From NCBI GenBank assembly GCA_036971475.1, contig JBAIZL010000002.1, positions 14,014,868-14,078,867 on the forward strand: DNA of 64,000 nt, written 5' to 3'. This DNA is from Prosapia bicincta (taxonomy: Eukaryota; Arthropoda; Insecta; Hemiptera; Cercopidae). Of the stretch, positions 40,301 to 53,400 are shown in pieces; within the stretch, counting starts at the first letter, position 1; every line of letters begins with the position of its first letter. A model generated the notes under the pieces. That model made no database searches. It saw only the letters and a program-made list of their open reading frames with translations, and had not been told where the DNA came from. The position numbers were made by a program, and so were the translations under genes.

Positions 40301-43300
40301 GAGGAATATCTATGTCGTTTCTAAGAACTATCTATGAAGTTACTAAGGACTATCGATGACGTTACTAAGGACGATCTATATCGTTACAAAGGACTATCGA
40401 TGTCGTTACTAAGGACGTTCTCTGTCGTTACTAAAGACTATCTATGTCGTTGCTAAGGACTATCTATGTCGTTACTAAGGACTATCAATGGCGTTACTAA
40501 GGACTATCTATGTCGTTACTAAGGACTATCTACGTCGTTGCTAAGGACTATCTATGTCGTTACTAAGGACTATCTATGTCGTTACTAAGGACTATCTATG
40601 TCGTTGCTAATGACTATCTATGTCGTTACTAAGGACTATGTATGTCGTTGCTAAGGACTATCTATGTCGTTACTAAGGACTATCTATGTCGTTACTAAGG
40701 ACTATCTATGTCGTTGCTAAGGACTATCTATGTCGTTACTGAGGACTATCTTTGTCGTTGCTAAGGACTATCTATGTCGTTACTAAAGATTATCTATGTC
40801 GTTGCTAAGGACTATCTATGTCGTTACTAAGGACTATCTATGTCGTTGCTAAGGACTATCTATGTCGTTACTAAAGACTATCTATGTCGTTGCTAAGGAC
40901 TATCTATGTCGTTGCTAAGGACTTTCTCTGGCGTTACTAAGGACGATCTATGTCGTTACAAAGGACTATCGATGTCGTTACTAAGGACTTTCTCTGTCGT
41001 TACTAAAGACTATCTATGTCGTTGCTAAGGAATATCCATGTCGTTACTAAGAACTATCTATGTCGTTACTAAGGACTATCGATGTCGTTACTAAGGACTT
41101 TATCTGGCGTTACTAAGGACTATTTATGTCGTAACTATGGACTATCAATGTCGTTACTAAGGACTATCTACGTCGTTACTAAGGACTATCTATGTCGATA
41201 CTAAGGACTTTCTCTGGCGTTACTGAGGAATATCTATGTCGTTTCTAAGGACGATCTATGTCGTTACAAAGGACTATCGATGTCGTTACTAAGGACTTTC
41301 TCTGTCGTTACTAAATACTATCTATGTCGTTGCTAAGGACTATCTATGTCGTTACTAAGGACTATCAATGTCGTTACTAAGGACTATCTATGTCGTTACT
41401 AAAGACTATCTACGTCGTTGCTAAGGACTATCTATGTCGTTACTAAGGCCTATCTATGTCGTTACTAAGAACTATCTATGTCGTTGCTAAGGACTATCTA
41501 TATCGTTACTAAGGACTATCTATGTCGTTGCTAAGGACTATCTATGTCGTTGCTAAGGACTATCTATGTCGTTACTAAGGACTATCTATGTCGTTGCTAA
41601 GGACTATCTATGTCGTTGCTAAGGACTATCTATGTCGTTGCTAAGGACTATCTATGTCGTTGCTAAGGACTATCTCTGTCGTTACTAAGGACTATCTATG
41701 TCGTTGCTAAGGACTATCTATGTCGTTGCTAAGAACTATCTATGTCGTTGCTAAGGACTTTCTCTGGCGTTACTAAGGACGATCTATGTCGTTACAAAGG
41801 ACTATCGATGTCGTTACTAAGGACTTTCTCTGTCGTTACTAAAGACTATCTATGTCGTTGCTAAGGAATATCCATGTCGTTACTAAGAACTATCTATGTC
41901 GTTACTAAGGACTATCGATTTCGTTACTAAGGACTTTATCTGGCGTTACTAAGGACTATTTATGTCGTAAATATGGACTATCAATGTCGTTTCTAAGGAC
42001 TATCTATGTCGTTACTAAGGACTATCTATGTCGATACTAAGGACTTTCTCTGGCGTTACTGAGGAATATCTATGTCGTTACTAAGAACTATCTATGCCGT
42101 TACTAAGGACTATCGATGACGTTACTAAGGACGATCTATGTCGTTACAAAGGACTATCGATGTCGTTACTAAGGACTTTCTCTGTCGTTACTAAAGACTA
42201 TCTATGTCGTTGCCAAGGACTATCTATGTCGTTACTAAGGACTATCAATGGCGTAACTAAGGACTATCTATGTCGTTACTAAGGACTATCTACGTCGTTG
42301 CTAAGGACTATCTATGTCGTTACTAAGGACTATCTATGTCGTTACTAAGGACTATCTATGTCGTTACTAAGGACTATCTACGTTGTTGCTAAGGACTATC
42401 TATGTCGTTACTAAGGATTATCTATGTCGTTACTAAGAAATATCTATGTCGTTGCTAAGGACTATCTATGTCGTTACTAAGGACCATCTATAACGTTGCT
42501 AAGGACTATCTATGTCGTTGCTAAGGACTATCTATGTCGTTACTAAGGACTATGAATGGCGTTACTAAGGACTATCTATGTCGTTACTAAGGACTATCTA
42601 CGTCGTTGCTAAGGACTATCTATGTCGTTACTAAGGACTATCTATGTCGTTACTAAGGACTATCTATGTCGTTGCTAAGGACTATCTATGTCGTTACTAA
42701 GGACTATCTATGTCGTTGCTAAGGACTATCTATGTCGTTACTAAGGACTTTCTCTGGCGTTACTGAGGAATATCTATGTCGTTTCTAAGAACTATCTATG
42801 CCGTTACTAAGGACTATCGATGACGTTACTAAGGACGATCTATGTCGTTACAAAGGACTATCGATGTCGTTACTAAGGACTTTCTCTGTCGTTACTAAAG
42901 ACTATCTATGTCGTTGCTAAGGACTATCTATGTCGTTACTAAGGACTATCAATGGCGTTACTAAGGACTATCTATGCCGTTACTAAGGACTATCTACGTC
43001 GTTGCTAAGGACTATCTATGTCGTTACTAAGGACTATCTATGTCGTTACTAAGGACTATCTATGTCGTTACTAAGGACTATCTACGTTGTTGCTAAGGAC
43101 TATCTATGTCGTTACTAAGGACTATCTATGTCGTAACTAAGAACTATCTATGTCGGTGCTAAGGATTATCTATGTCGTTACTAAGGACTATCTATGTCGT
43201 TGCTAAGGACTATCTATGTCGTTGCTAAGGACTATCTATGTCGTTACTAAGGACTATCTATGTCGTTGCTAAGGACTTTATCTGGCGTTACTAAGGACTA

Positions 43301-46300
43301 TTTATGTCGTAAATATGGACTATCAATGTCGTTACTAAGGACTATCTATGTCGTTACTAAGGTCTATCTATGTCGATACTAAGGACTTTCTCTGGCGTTA
43401 CTGAGGAATATCTATGTCGTTTCTAAGAACTATCTATGCCGTTACTAAGGACTATCGATGACGTTACTAAGGACGATCTATGTCGTTACAAAGGACTATC
43501 GATGTCGTTACTAAGGACTATCTATGTCGTTACTAAGGACTATCAATGGCGTTACTAAGGACTATCTATGTCGTTACTAAGGACTATCTACGTCGTTGCT
43601 AAGGACTATCTATGTCGTTACTAAGGACTATCTATGTCGTTACTAAGGACTATCTATGTCGTTGCTAAGGACTATCTATGTCGTTACTAAGGACTATCTA
43701 TGTCGTTGCTAAGAACTATCTATGTCGTTACTAAGGACTATCTATGTCGTTGCTAAGGACTATCTATGTCGTTACTAAGGACTATCAATGGCGTTACTAA
43801 GGACTATCTATGTCGTTACTAAGGACTATCTATGTCGTTACTAAGGACTATCTATGTCGTTACTAAGGACTATCTATGTCGTTGCTAAGGACTATCTATG
43901 TCGTTACTAAGGACTATCTATGTCGTTGCTAAGAACTATCTATGTCGTTACTAAGGACTATCTATGTCGTGGCTAAGGACTATCTATGTCGTTACTAAGG
44001 ACTATCTATGTCGTTGCTAAGGACTATCTATGTCGTTGCTAAGGACTATCTATGTCGTTACTAAGGACTATCTATGTCGTTACTGAGGAATATCTATGTC
44101 GTTTCTAAGAACTATCTATGCCGTTACTAAGGACTATCGATGACGTTACTAAGGACGATCTATGTCGTTACAAAGGACTATCGATGTCGTTACTAAGGAC
44201 TTTCTCTGTCGTTACTAAAGACTATCTATGTCGTAGCTAAGGACTATCTATGTCGTTACTAAGGACTATCAATGGCGGTACTAAGGACTATCTATGTCGT
44301 TACTAAGGACTATCTACGTCGTTGCTAAGGACTATCTATGTCGTTACTAAGGACTATCTATGTCGTTACTAAGGACTATCTATGTCGTTGCTAATGACTA
44401 TCTATGTCGTTACTAAGGACTATCTATGTCGTTGCTAAGGACTATCTATGTCGTTACTAAGGACTATCTATGTCGTTGCTAAGGACTATCTTTGTCGTTA
44501 CTAAAGACTATCTATGTCGTTGCTAAGGACTATCTATGTCGTTACTAAAGACTATCTATGTCGTTGCTAAGGACTATCTATGTCGTTACTAAGGTCTATC
44601 TATGTCGTTACTAAGGACTATCTATGTCGTTGCTAAGGACTATCTATGTTGTTGCTAAGGATTATCTATGTCGTTACTAAGGACTATCTATGTCGTTGCT
44701 AAGGACTATCTATGTCGTTACTAAGGACTATCTATGTCGTTGCTAAGGACTATCTATGTCGTTACTGAGGACTATCTTTGTCGTTGCTAAGGACTATCTA
44801 TGTCGTTACTAAAGATTATCTATGTCGTTGCTAAGGACTATCTATGTCGTTACTAAGGACTATCTATGTCGTTGCTAAGGACTATCTATGTCGTTACTAA
44901 AGACTATCTATGTCGTTGCTAAGGACTATCTATGTCGTTGCTAAGGACTTTCTCTGGCGTTACTAAGGACGATCTATGTCGTTACAAAGGACTATCGATG
45001 TCGTTACTAAGGACTTTCTCTGTCGTTACTAAAGACTATCTATGTCGTTGCTAAGGAATATCCATGTCGTTACTAAGAACTATCTATGTCGTTACTAAGG
45101 ACTATCGATGTCGTTACTAAGGACTTTATCTGGCGTTACTAAGGACTATTTATGTCGTAACTATGGACTATCAATGTCGTTACTAAGGACTATCTACGTC
45201 GTTACTAAGGACTATCTATGTCGATACTAAGGACTTTCTCTGGCGTTACTGAGGAATATCTATGTCGTTTCTAAGAACTATCTATGCCGTTACTAAGGAC
45301 TATCGATGACGTTACTAAGGACTTTCTCTGGCGTTACTAAGGACGATCTATGTCGTTACAAAGGACTATCGATGTCGTTACTAAGGACTTTCTCTGTCGT
45401 TACTAAATACTATCTATGTCGTTGCTAAGGACTATCTATGTCGTTACTAAGGACTATCAATGTCGTTACTAAGGACTATCTATGTCGTTACTAAGGACTA
45501 TCTACGTCGTTGCTAAGGACTATCTATGTCGTTACTAAGGCCTATCTATGTCGTTACTAAGAACTATCTATGTCGTTGCTAAGGACTATCTATGTCGTTA
45601 CTAAGGACTATCTATGTCGTTGCTAAGGACTATCTATGTCGTTGCTAAGGACTATCTATGTCGTTACTAAGGACTATCTATGTCGTTGCTAAGGACTATC
45701 TATGTCGTTGCTAAGGACTATCTATGTCGTTGCTAAGGACTATCTATGTCGTTACTAAGGACTATCTACGTCGTTGCTAAGGACTATCTATGTCGTTACT
45801 AAGGACTATCTATGTCGTTACTAAGGACTATCTACGTCGTTGCTAAGGACTATCTATGTCGTTACTAAGGACTATCTATGTCGTTACTAAGAACTATCTA
45901 TGTCGTTGCTAAGGACTATCTATGTCGTTACTAAGGACTATCTATGTCGTTGCTAAGGACTATCTATGTCGTTGCTAAGGACTATTTATGTCGTTACTAA
46001 GGACTATCTATGTCGTTGCTAAGGACTATCTATGTCGTTGCTAAGGACTATCTATGTCGTTGCTAAGGACTATCTATGTCGTTGCTAAGGACTATCTATG
46101 TCGTTACTAAGGACTATCTATGTCGTTGCTAAGGACTATCTATGTCGTTGCTAAGGACTATCTATGTCGTTGCTAAGGACTTTCTCTGGCGTTACTAAGG
46201 ACGATCTATGTCGTTACAAAGGACTATCGATGTCGTTACTAAGGACTTTCTCTGTCGTTACTAAAGACTATCTATGTCGTTGCTAAGAAATATCCATGTC

Positions 46301-47483
46301 GTTACTAAGAACTATCTATGTCGTTACTAAGGACTATCTATGTCGTTACTAAGGACTATCTATGTCGATACTAAGGACTTTCTCTGGCGTTACTGAGGAA
46401 TATCTATGTCGTTTCTAAGAACTATCTATGCCGTTACTAAGGACTATTGATGACGTTACTAAGGACGATCTATGTCGTTACAAAGGACTATCTATGTCGT
46501 TATTAAGGACTATCAATGGCGTTAATAAGGACTATCTATGCCGTTACTAAGGACTATCTACGTCGTTGCTAAGGACTATCTATGTCGTTACTAAGGACTA
46601 TCTATGTCGTTACTAAGGACTATCTATGTCGTTACTAAGGACTATCTATGTCGTTGCTAAGGACTTTATCTGGCGTTACTAAGGACTATTTATGTCGTAA
46701 ATATGGACTATCAATGTCGTTACTAAGGACTATCTATGTCGTTACTAAGGTCTATCTATGTCGATACTAAGGACTTTCTCTGGCGTTACTGAGGAATATC
46801 TATGTCGTTTCTAAGAACTATCTATGCCGTTACTAAGGACTATCGATGACGTTACTAAGGACGATCTATGTCGTTACAAAGGACTATCGATGTCGTTACT
46901 AAGGACTTTCTCTGTCGTTACTAAAGACTATCTATGTCGTTGCTAAGGACTATCTATGTCGTTACTAAGGACTATCAATGGCGTTACTAAGGACTATCTA
47001 TGTCGTTACTAAGGACTATCTACGTCGTTGCTAAGGACTATCTATGTCGTTACTAAGGACTATCTATGTCGTTACTAAGGACTATCTATGTCGTTGCTAA
47101 GGACTATCTATGTCGTTACTAAGGACTATCTATGTCGTTGCTAAGAACTATCTATGTCGTTACTAAGGACTATCTATGTCGTTGCTAAGGACTATCTATG
47201 TCGTTACTAAGGACTATCAATGGCGTTACTAAGGACTATCTATGTCGTTACTAAGGACTATCTATGTCGTTACTAAGGAATATCTATGTCGTTACTAAGG
47301 ACTATCTATGTCGTTACTAAGGACTATCTATGTCGTTGCTAAGGACTATCTATGTCGTTGCTAAGGACTATCTATGTCGTTGCTAAGGACTATCTATGTC
47401 GTTGCTAAGGACTATCTATGTCGTTGCTAAGGACTATCTATGTCGTTGCTAAGGACTATCTATGTCGTTACTAAGGACTATCT
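37364..47483 (+). repeat. 10,120-bp tandem duplication, first copy
   Basis: The largest repeated block: exactly 460 units. Its rare variants recur 10,120 bp downstream, including CTAAGACCTATC (37,911 and 48,031), GTCTTAGCTAAGG (near 38,687 and 48,807), TATTGATGAC (39,031 and 49,151), TCTGGCATTAC (39,432 and 49,552), TATGAAGTTAC (40,333 and 50,453), TATCTCTGTC (41,671 and 51,791), GGACCATCTATAACG (42,481 and 52,601), GTCGTGGCTAAGG (43,967 and 54,087) and GTTAATAAGG (near 46,521 and 56,641). The left limit is a C/T difference at 37,363 versus 47,483. Several smaller higher-order repeats are nested inside. Confidence 0.94.
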
Positions 47484-50400
47484 ATGTCGTTACTAAGAAC
47501 TATCTATGTCGTTACTAAGGACTATCGATGTCGTTACTAAGGACTTTATCTGGCGTTACTAAGGACTATTTATGTCGTAACTATGGACTATCAATGTCGT
47601 TACTAAGGACTATCTACGTCGTTACTAAGGACTATCTATGTCGATACTAAGGACTTTCTCTGGCGTTACTGAGGAATATCTATGTCGTTTCTAAGAACTA
47701 TCTATGCCGTTACTAAGGACTATCGATGACGTTACTAAGGACTTTCTCTGGCGTTACTAAGGACGATCTATGTCGTTACAAAGGACTATCGATGTCGTTA
47801 CTAAGGACTTTCTCTGTCGTTACTAAATACTATCTATGTCGTTGCTAAGGACTATCTATGTCGTTGCTAAGGACTTTCTCTGGCGTTACTAAGGACGATC
47901 TATGTCGTTACAAAGGACTATCGATGTCGTTACTAAGGACTATCAATGTCGTTACTAAGGACTATCTATGTCGTTACTAAGGACTATCTACGTCGTTGCT
48001 AAGGACTATCTATGTCGTTACTAAGACCTATCTATGTCGTTACTAAGAACTATCTATGTCGTTGCTAAGGACTATCTATGTCGTTACTAAGGACTATCTA
48101 TGTCGTTGCTAAGGACTATCTATGTCGTTGCTAAGGACTATCTATGTCGTTACTAAGGACTATCTATGTCGTTGCTAAGGACTATCTATGTCGTTGCTAA
48201 GGACTATCTATGTCGTTGCTAAGGACTATCTATGTCGTTACTAAGGACTATCTACGTCGTTGCTAAGGACTATCTATGTCGTTACTAAGGACTATCTATG
48301 TCGTTACTAAGAACTATCTATGTCGTTGCTAAGGACTATCTATGTCGTTACTAAGGACTATCTATGTCGTTGCTAAGGACTATCTATGTCGTTGCTAAGG
48401 ACTATTTATGTCGTTACTAAGGACTATCTATGTCGTTACTAAGGACTATCTATGTCGTTACTAAATACTATCTATGTCGTTGCTAAGGACTATCTATGTC
48501 GTTACTAAGGACTATCAATGTCGTTACTAAGGACTATCTATGTCGTTACTAAGGACTATCTACGTCGTTGCTAAAGACTATCTATGTCGTTACTAAGGAC
48601 TATCTATGTCGTTACTAAGAACTATCTATGTCGTTGCTAAGGACTATCTATGTCGTTACTAAGGACTATCTATGTCGTTGCTAAGGACTATCTATGTCGT
48701 TGCTAAGGACTATTTATGTCGTTACTAAGGACTATCTATGTCGTTGCTAAGGACTATCTATGTCGTTGCTAAGGACTATCTATGTCGTTGCTAAGGACTA
48801 TCTATGTCTTAGCTAAGGACTATCTATGTCGTTACTAAGGACTATCTATGTCGTTGCTAAGGACTATCTATGTCGTTGCTAAGGACTATCTATGTCGTTG
48901 CTAAGGACTTTCTCTGGCGTTACTAAGGACGATCTATGTCGTTACAAAGGACTATCGATGTCGTTACTAAGGACTTTCTCTGTCGTTACTAAAGACTATC
49001 TATGTCGTTGCTAAGAAATATCCATGTCGTTACTAAGAACTATCTATGTCGTTACTAAGGACTATCTATGTCGATACTAAGGACTTTCTCTGGCGTTACT
49101 GAGGAATATCTATGTCGTTTCTAAGAACTATATATGCCGTTACTAAGGACTATTGATGACGTTACTAAGGACGATCTATGTCGTTACAAAGGACTATCTA
49201 TGTCGTTACTAAGGACTATCAATGGCGTTACTAAGGACTATCTATGCCGTTACTAAGGACTATCTACGTCGTTGCTAAGGACTATCTATGTCGTTACTAA
49301 GGACTATCTATGTCGTTACTAAGGACTATCTATGTCGTTACTAAGGACTATCTACGTTGTTGCTAAGGACTATCTATGTCGTTACTAAGGACTATCTATG
49401 TCGTAACTAAGAACTATCTATGTCGTTGCTAAGGACTATCTACGTCGTTACTAAGGACTATCTATGTCGTTGCTAAGGACTATCTATGTCGTTGCTAAGG
49501 ACTATCTATGTCGTTACTAAGGACTATCTATGTCGTTGCTAAGGACTTTATCTGGCATTACTAAGGACTATTTATGTCGTAAATATGGACTATCAATGTC
49601 GTTACTAAGGACTATCTATGTCGTTACTAAGGACTATCTATGTCGATACTAAGGACTTTCTCTGGCGTTACTGAGGAATATCTATGTCGTTTCTAAGAAC
49701 TATCTATGCCGTTACTAAGGACTATCGATGACGTTACTAAGGACGATCTATGTCGTTACAAAGGACTATCGATGTCGTTACTAAGGACTTTCTCTGTCGT
49801 TACTAAAGACTATCTATGTCGTTGCTAAGGACTATCTATGTCGTTACTAAGGACTATCAATGGCGTTACTAAGGACTATCTATGTCGTTACTAAGGACTA
49901 TCTACGTCGTTGCTAAGGACTATCTATGTCGTTACTAAGGACTATCTATGTCGTTACTAAGGACTATCTATGTCGTTGCTAAGGACTATCTATGTCGTTA
50001 CTAAGGACTATCTATGTCGTTGCTAAGAACTATCTATGTCGTTACTATGGACTATCTATGTCGTTGCTAAGGACTATCTATGTCGTTACTAAGGACTATC
50101 AATGGCGTTACTAAGGACTATCTATGTCGTTACTAAGGACTATCTATGTCGTTACTAAGGACTATCTATGTCGTTACTAAGGACTATCTATGTCGTTGCT
50201 AAGGACTATCTATGTCATTACTAAGGACTATCTATGTCGTTGCTAAGAACTATCTATGTCGTTACTAAGGACTATCTATGTCGTTGCTAAGGACTATCTA
50301 TGTCGTTACTAAGGACTATCTATGTCGTTGCTAAGGACTATCTATGTCGTTGCTAAGGACTATCTATGTCGTTGCTAAGGACTATCTATGTCGTTACTAA

Positions 50401-53400
50401 GGACTATCTATGTCGTTACTGAGGAATATCTATGTCGTTTCTAAGAACTATCTATGAAGTTACTAAGGACTATCGATGACGTTACTAAGGACGATCTATA
50501 TCGTTACAAAGGACTATCGATGTCGTTACTAAGGACGTTCTCTGTCGTTACTAAAGACTATCTATGTCGTTGCTAAGGACTATCTATGTCGTTACTAAGG
50601 ACTATCAATGGCGTTACTAAGGACTATCTATGTCGTTACTAAGGACTATCTACGTCGTTGCTAAGGACTATCTATGTCGTTACTAAGGACTATCTATGTC
50701 GTTACTAAGGACTATCTATGTCGTTGCTAATGACTATCTATGTCGTTACTAAGGACTATGTATGTCGTTGCTAAGGACTATCTATGTCGTTACTAAGGAC
50801 TATCTATGTCGTTACTAAGGACTATCTATGTCGTTGCTAAGGACTATCTATGTCGTTACTGAGGACTATCTTTGTCGTTGCTAAGGACTATCTATGTCGT
50901 TACTAAAGATTATCTATGTCGTTGCTAAGGACTATCTATGTCGTTACTAAGGACTATCTATGTCGTTGCTAAGGACTATCTATGTCGTTACTAAAGACTA
51001 TCTATGTCGTTGCTAAGGACTATCTATGTCGTTGCTAAGGACTTTCTCTGGCGTTACTAAGGACGATCTATGTCGTTACAAAGGACTATCGATGTCGTTA
51101 CTAAGGACTTTCTCTGTCGTTACTAAAGACTATCTATGTCGTTGCTAAGGAATATCCATGTCGTTACTAAGAACTATCTATGTCGTTACTAAGGACTATC
51201 GATGTCGTTACTAAGGACTTTATCTGGCGTTACTAAGGACTATTTATGTCGTAACTATGGACTATCAATGTCGTTACTAAGGACTATCTACGTCGTTACT
51301 AAGGACTATCTATGTCGATACTAAGGACTTTCTCTGGCGTTACTGAGGAATATCTATGTCGTTTCTAAGGACGATCTATGTCGTTACAAAGGACTATCGA
51401 TGTCGTTACTAAGGACTTTCTCTGTCGTTACTAAATACTATCTATGTCGTTGCTAAGGACTATCTATGTCGTTACTAAGGACTATCAATGTCGTTACTAA
51501 GGACTATCTATGTCGTTACTAAAGACTATCTACGTCGTTGCTAAGGACTATCTATGTCGTTACTAAGGCCTATCTATGTCGTTACTAAGAACTATCTATG
51601 TCGTTGCTAAGGACTATCTATATCGTTACTAAGGACTATCTATGTCGTTGCTAAGGACTATCTATGTCGTTGCTAAGGACTATCTATGTCGTTACTAAGG
51701 ACTATCTATGTCGTTGCTAAGGACTATCTATGTCGTTGCTAAGGACTATCTATGTCGTTGCTAAGGACTATCTATGTCGTTGCTAAGGACTATCTCTGTC
51801 GTTACTAAGGACTATCTATGTCGTTGCTAAGGACTATCTATGTCGTTGCTAAGAACTATCTATGTCGTTGCTAAGGACTTTCTCTGGCGTTACTAAGGAC
51901 GATCTATGTCGTTACAAAGGACTATCGATGTCGTTACTAAGGACTTTCTCTGTCGTTACTAAAGACTATCTATGTCGTTGCTAAGGAATATCCATGTCGT
52001 TACTAAGAACTATCTATGTCGTTACTAAGGACTATCGATTTCGTTACTAAGGACTTTATCTGGCGTTACTAAGGACTATTTATGTCGTAAATATGGACTA
52101 TCAATGTCGTTTCTAAGGACTATCTATGTCGTTACTAAGGACTATCTATGTCGATACTAAGGACTTTCTCTGGCGTTACTGAGGAATATCTATGTCGTTA
52201 CTAAGAACTATCTATGCCGTTACTAAGGACTATCGATGACGTTACTAAGGACGATCTATGTCGTTACAAAGGACTATCGATGTCGTTACTAAGGACTTTC
52301 TCTGTCGTTACTAAAGACTATCTATGTCGTTGCCAAGGACTATCTATGTCGTTACTAAGGACTATCAATGGCGTAACTAAGGACTATCTATGTCGTTACT
52401 AAGGACTATCTACGTCGTTGCTAAGGACTATCTATGTCGTTACTAAGGACTATCTATGTCGTTACTAAGGACTATCTATGTCGTTACTAAGGACTATCTA
52501 CGTTGTTGCTAAGGACTATCTATGTCGTTACTAAGGATTATCTATGTCGTTACTAAGAAATATCTATGTCGTTGCTAAGGACTATCTATGTCGTTACTAA
52601 GGACCATCTATAACGTTGCTAAGGACTATCTATGTCGTTGCTAAGGACTATCTATGTCGTTACTAAGGACTATGAATGGCGTTACTAAGGACTATCTATG
52701 TCGTTACTAAGGACTATCTACGTCGTTGCTAAGGACTATCTATGTCGTTACTAAGGACTATCTATGTCGTTACTAAGGACTATCTATGTCGTTGCTAAGG
52801 ACTATCTATGTCGTTACTAAGGACTATCTATGTCGTTGCTAAGGACTATCTATGTCGTTACTAAGGACTTTCTCTGGCGTTACTGAGGAATATCTATGTC
52901 GTTTCTAAGAACTATCTATGCCGTTACTAAGGACTATCGATGACGTTACTAAGGACGATCTATGTCGTTACAAAGGACTATCGATGTCGTTACTAAGGAC
53001 TTTCTCTGTCGTTACTAAAGACTATCTATGTCGTTGCTAAGGACTATCTATGTCGTTACTAAGGACTATCAATGGCGTTACTAAGGACTATCTATGCCGT
53101 TACTAAGGACTATCTACGTCGTTGCTAAGGACTATCTATGTCGTTACTAAGGACTATCTATGTCGTTACTAAGGACTATCTATGTCGTTACTAAGGACTA
53201 TCTACGTTGTTGCTAAGGACTATCTATGTCGTTACTAAGGACTATCTATGTCGTAACTAAGAACTATCTATGTCGGTGCTAAGGATTATCTATGTCGTTA
53301 CTAAGGACTATCTATGTCGTTGCTAAGGACTATCTATGTCGTTGCTAAGGACTATCTATGTCGTTACTAAGGACTATCTATGTCGTTGCTAAGGACTTTA

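Noticed and set aside
42094..42282. 62-codon reading frame with a 22-residue internal repeat
   Set aside because: Three turns of the 66-bp frame cycle with TAA changed to AAA (in TACAAAGG) and CAA (in TGCCAAGG). It ends at the first normal unit. The second copy at 52,214-52,402 comes from the 10,120-bp duplication.
52214..52402. 62-codon reading frame, identical to that at 42,094
   Set aside because: Copy of a chance open frame by tandem duplication.
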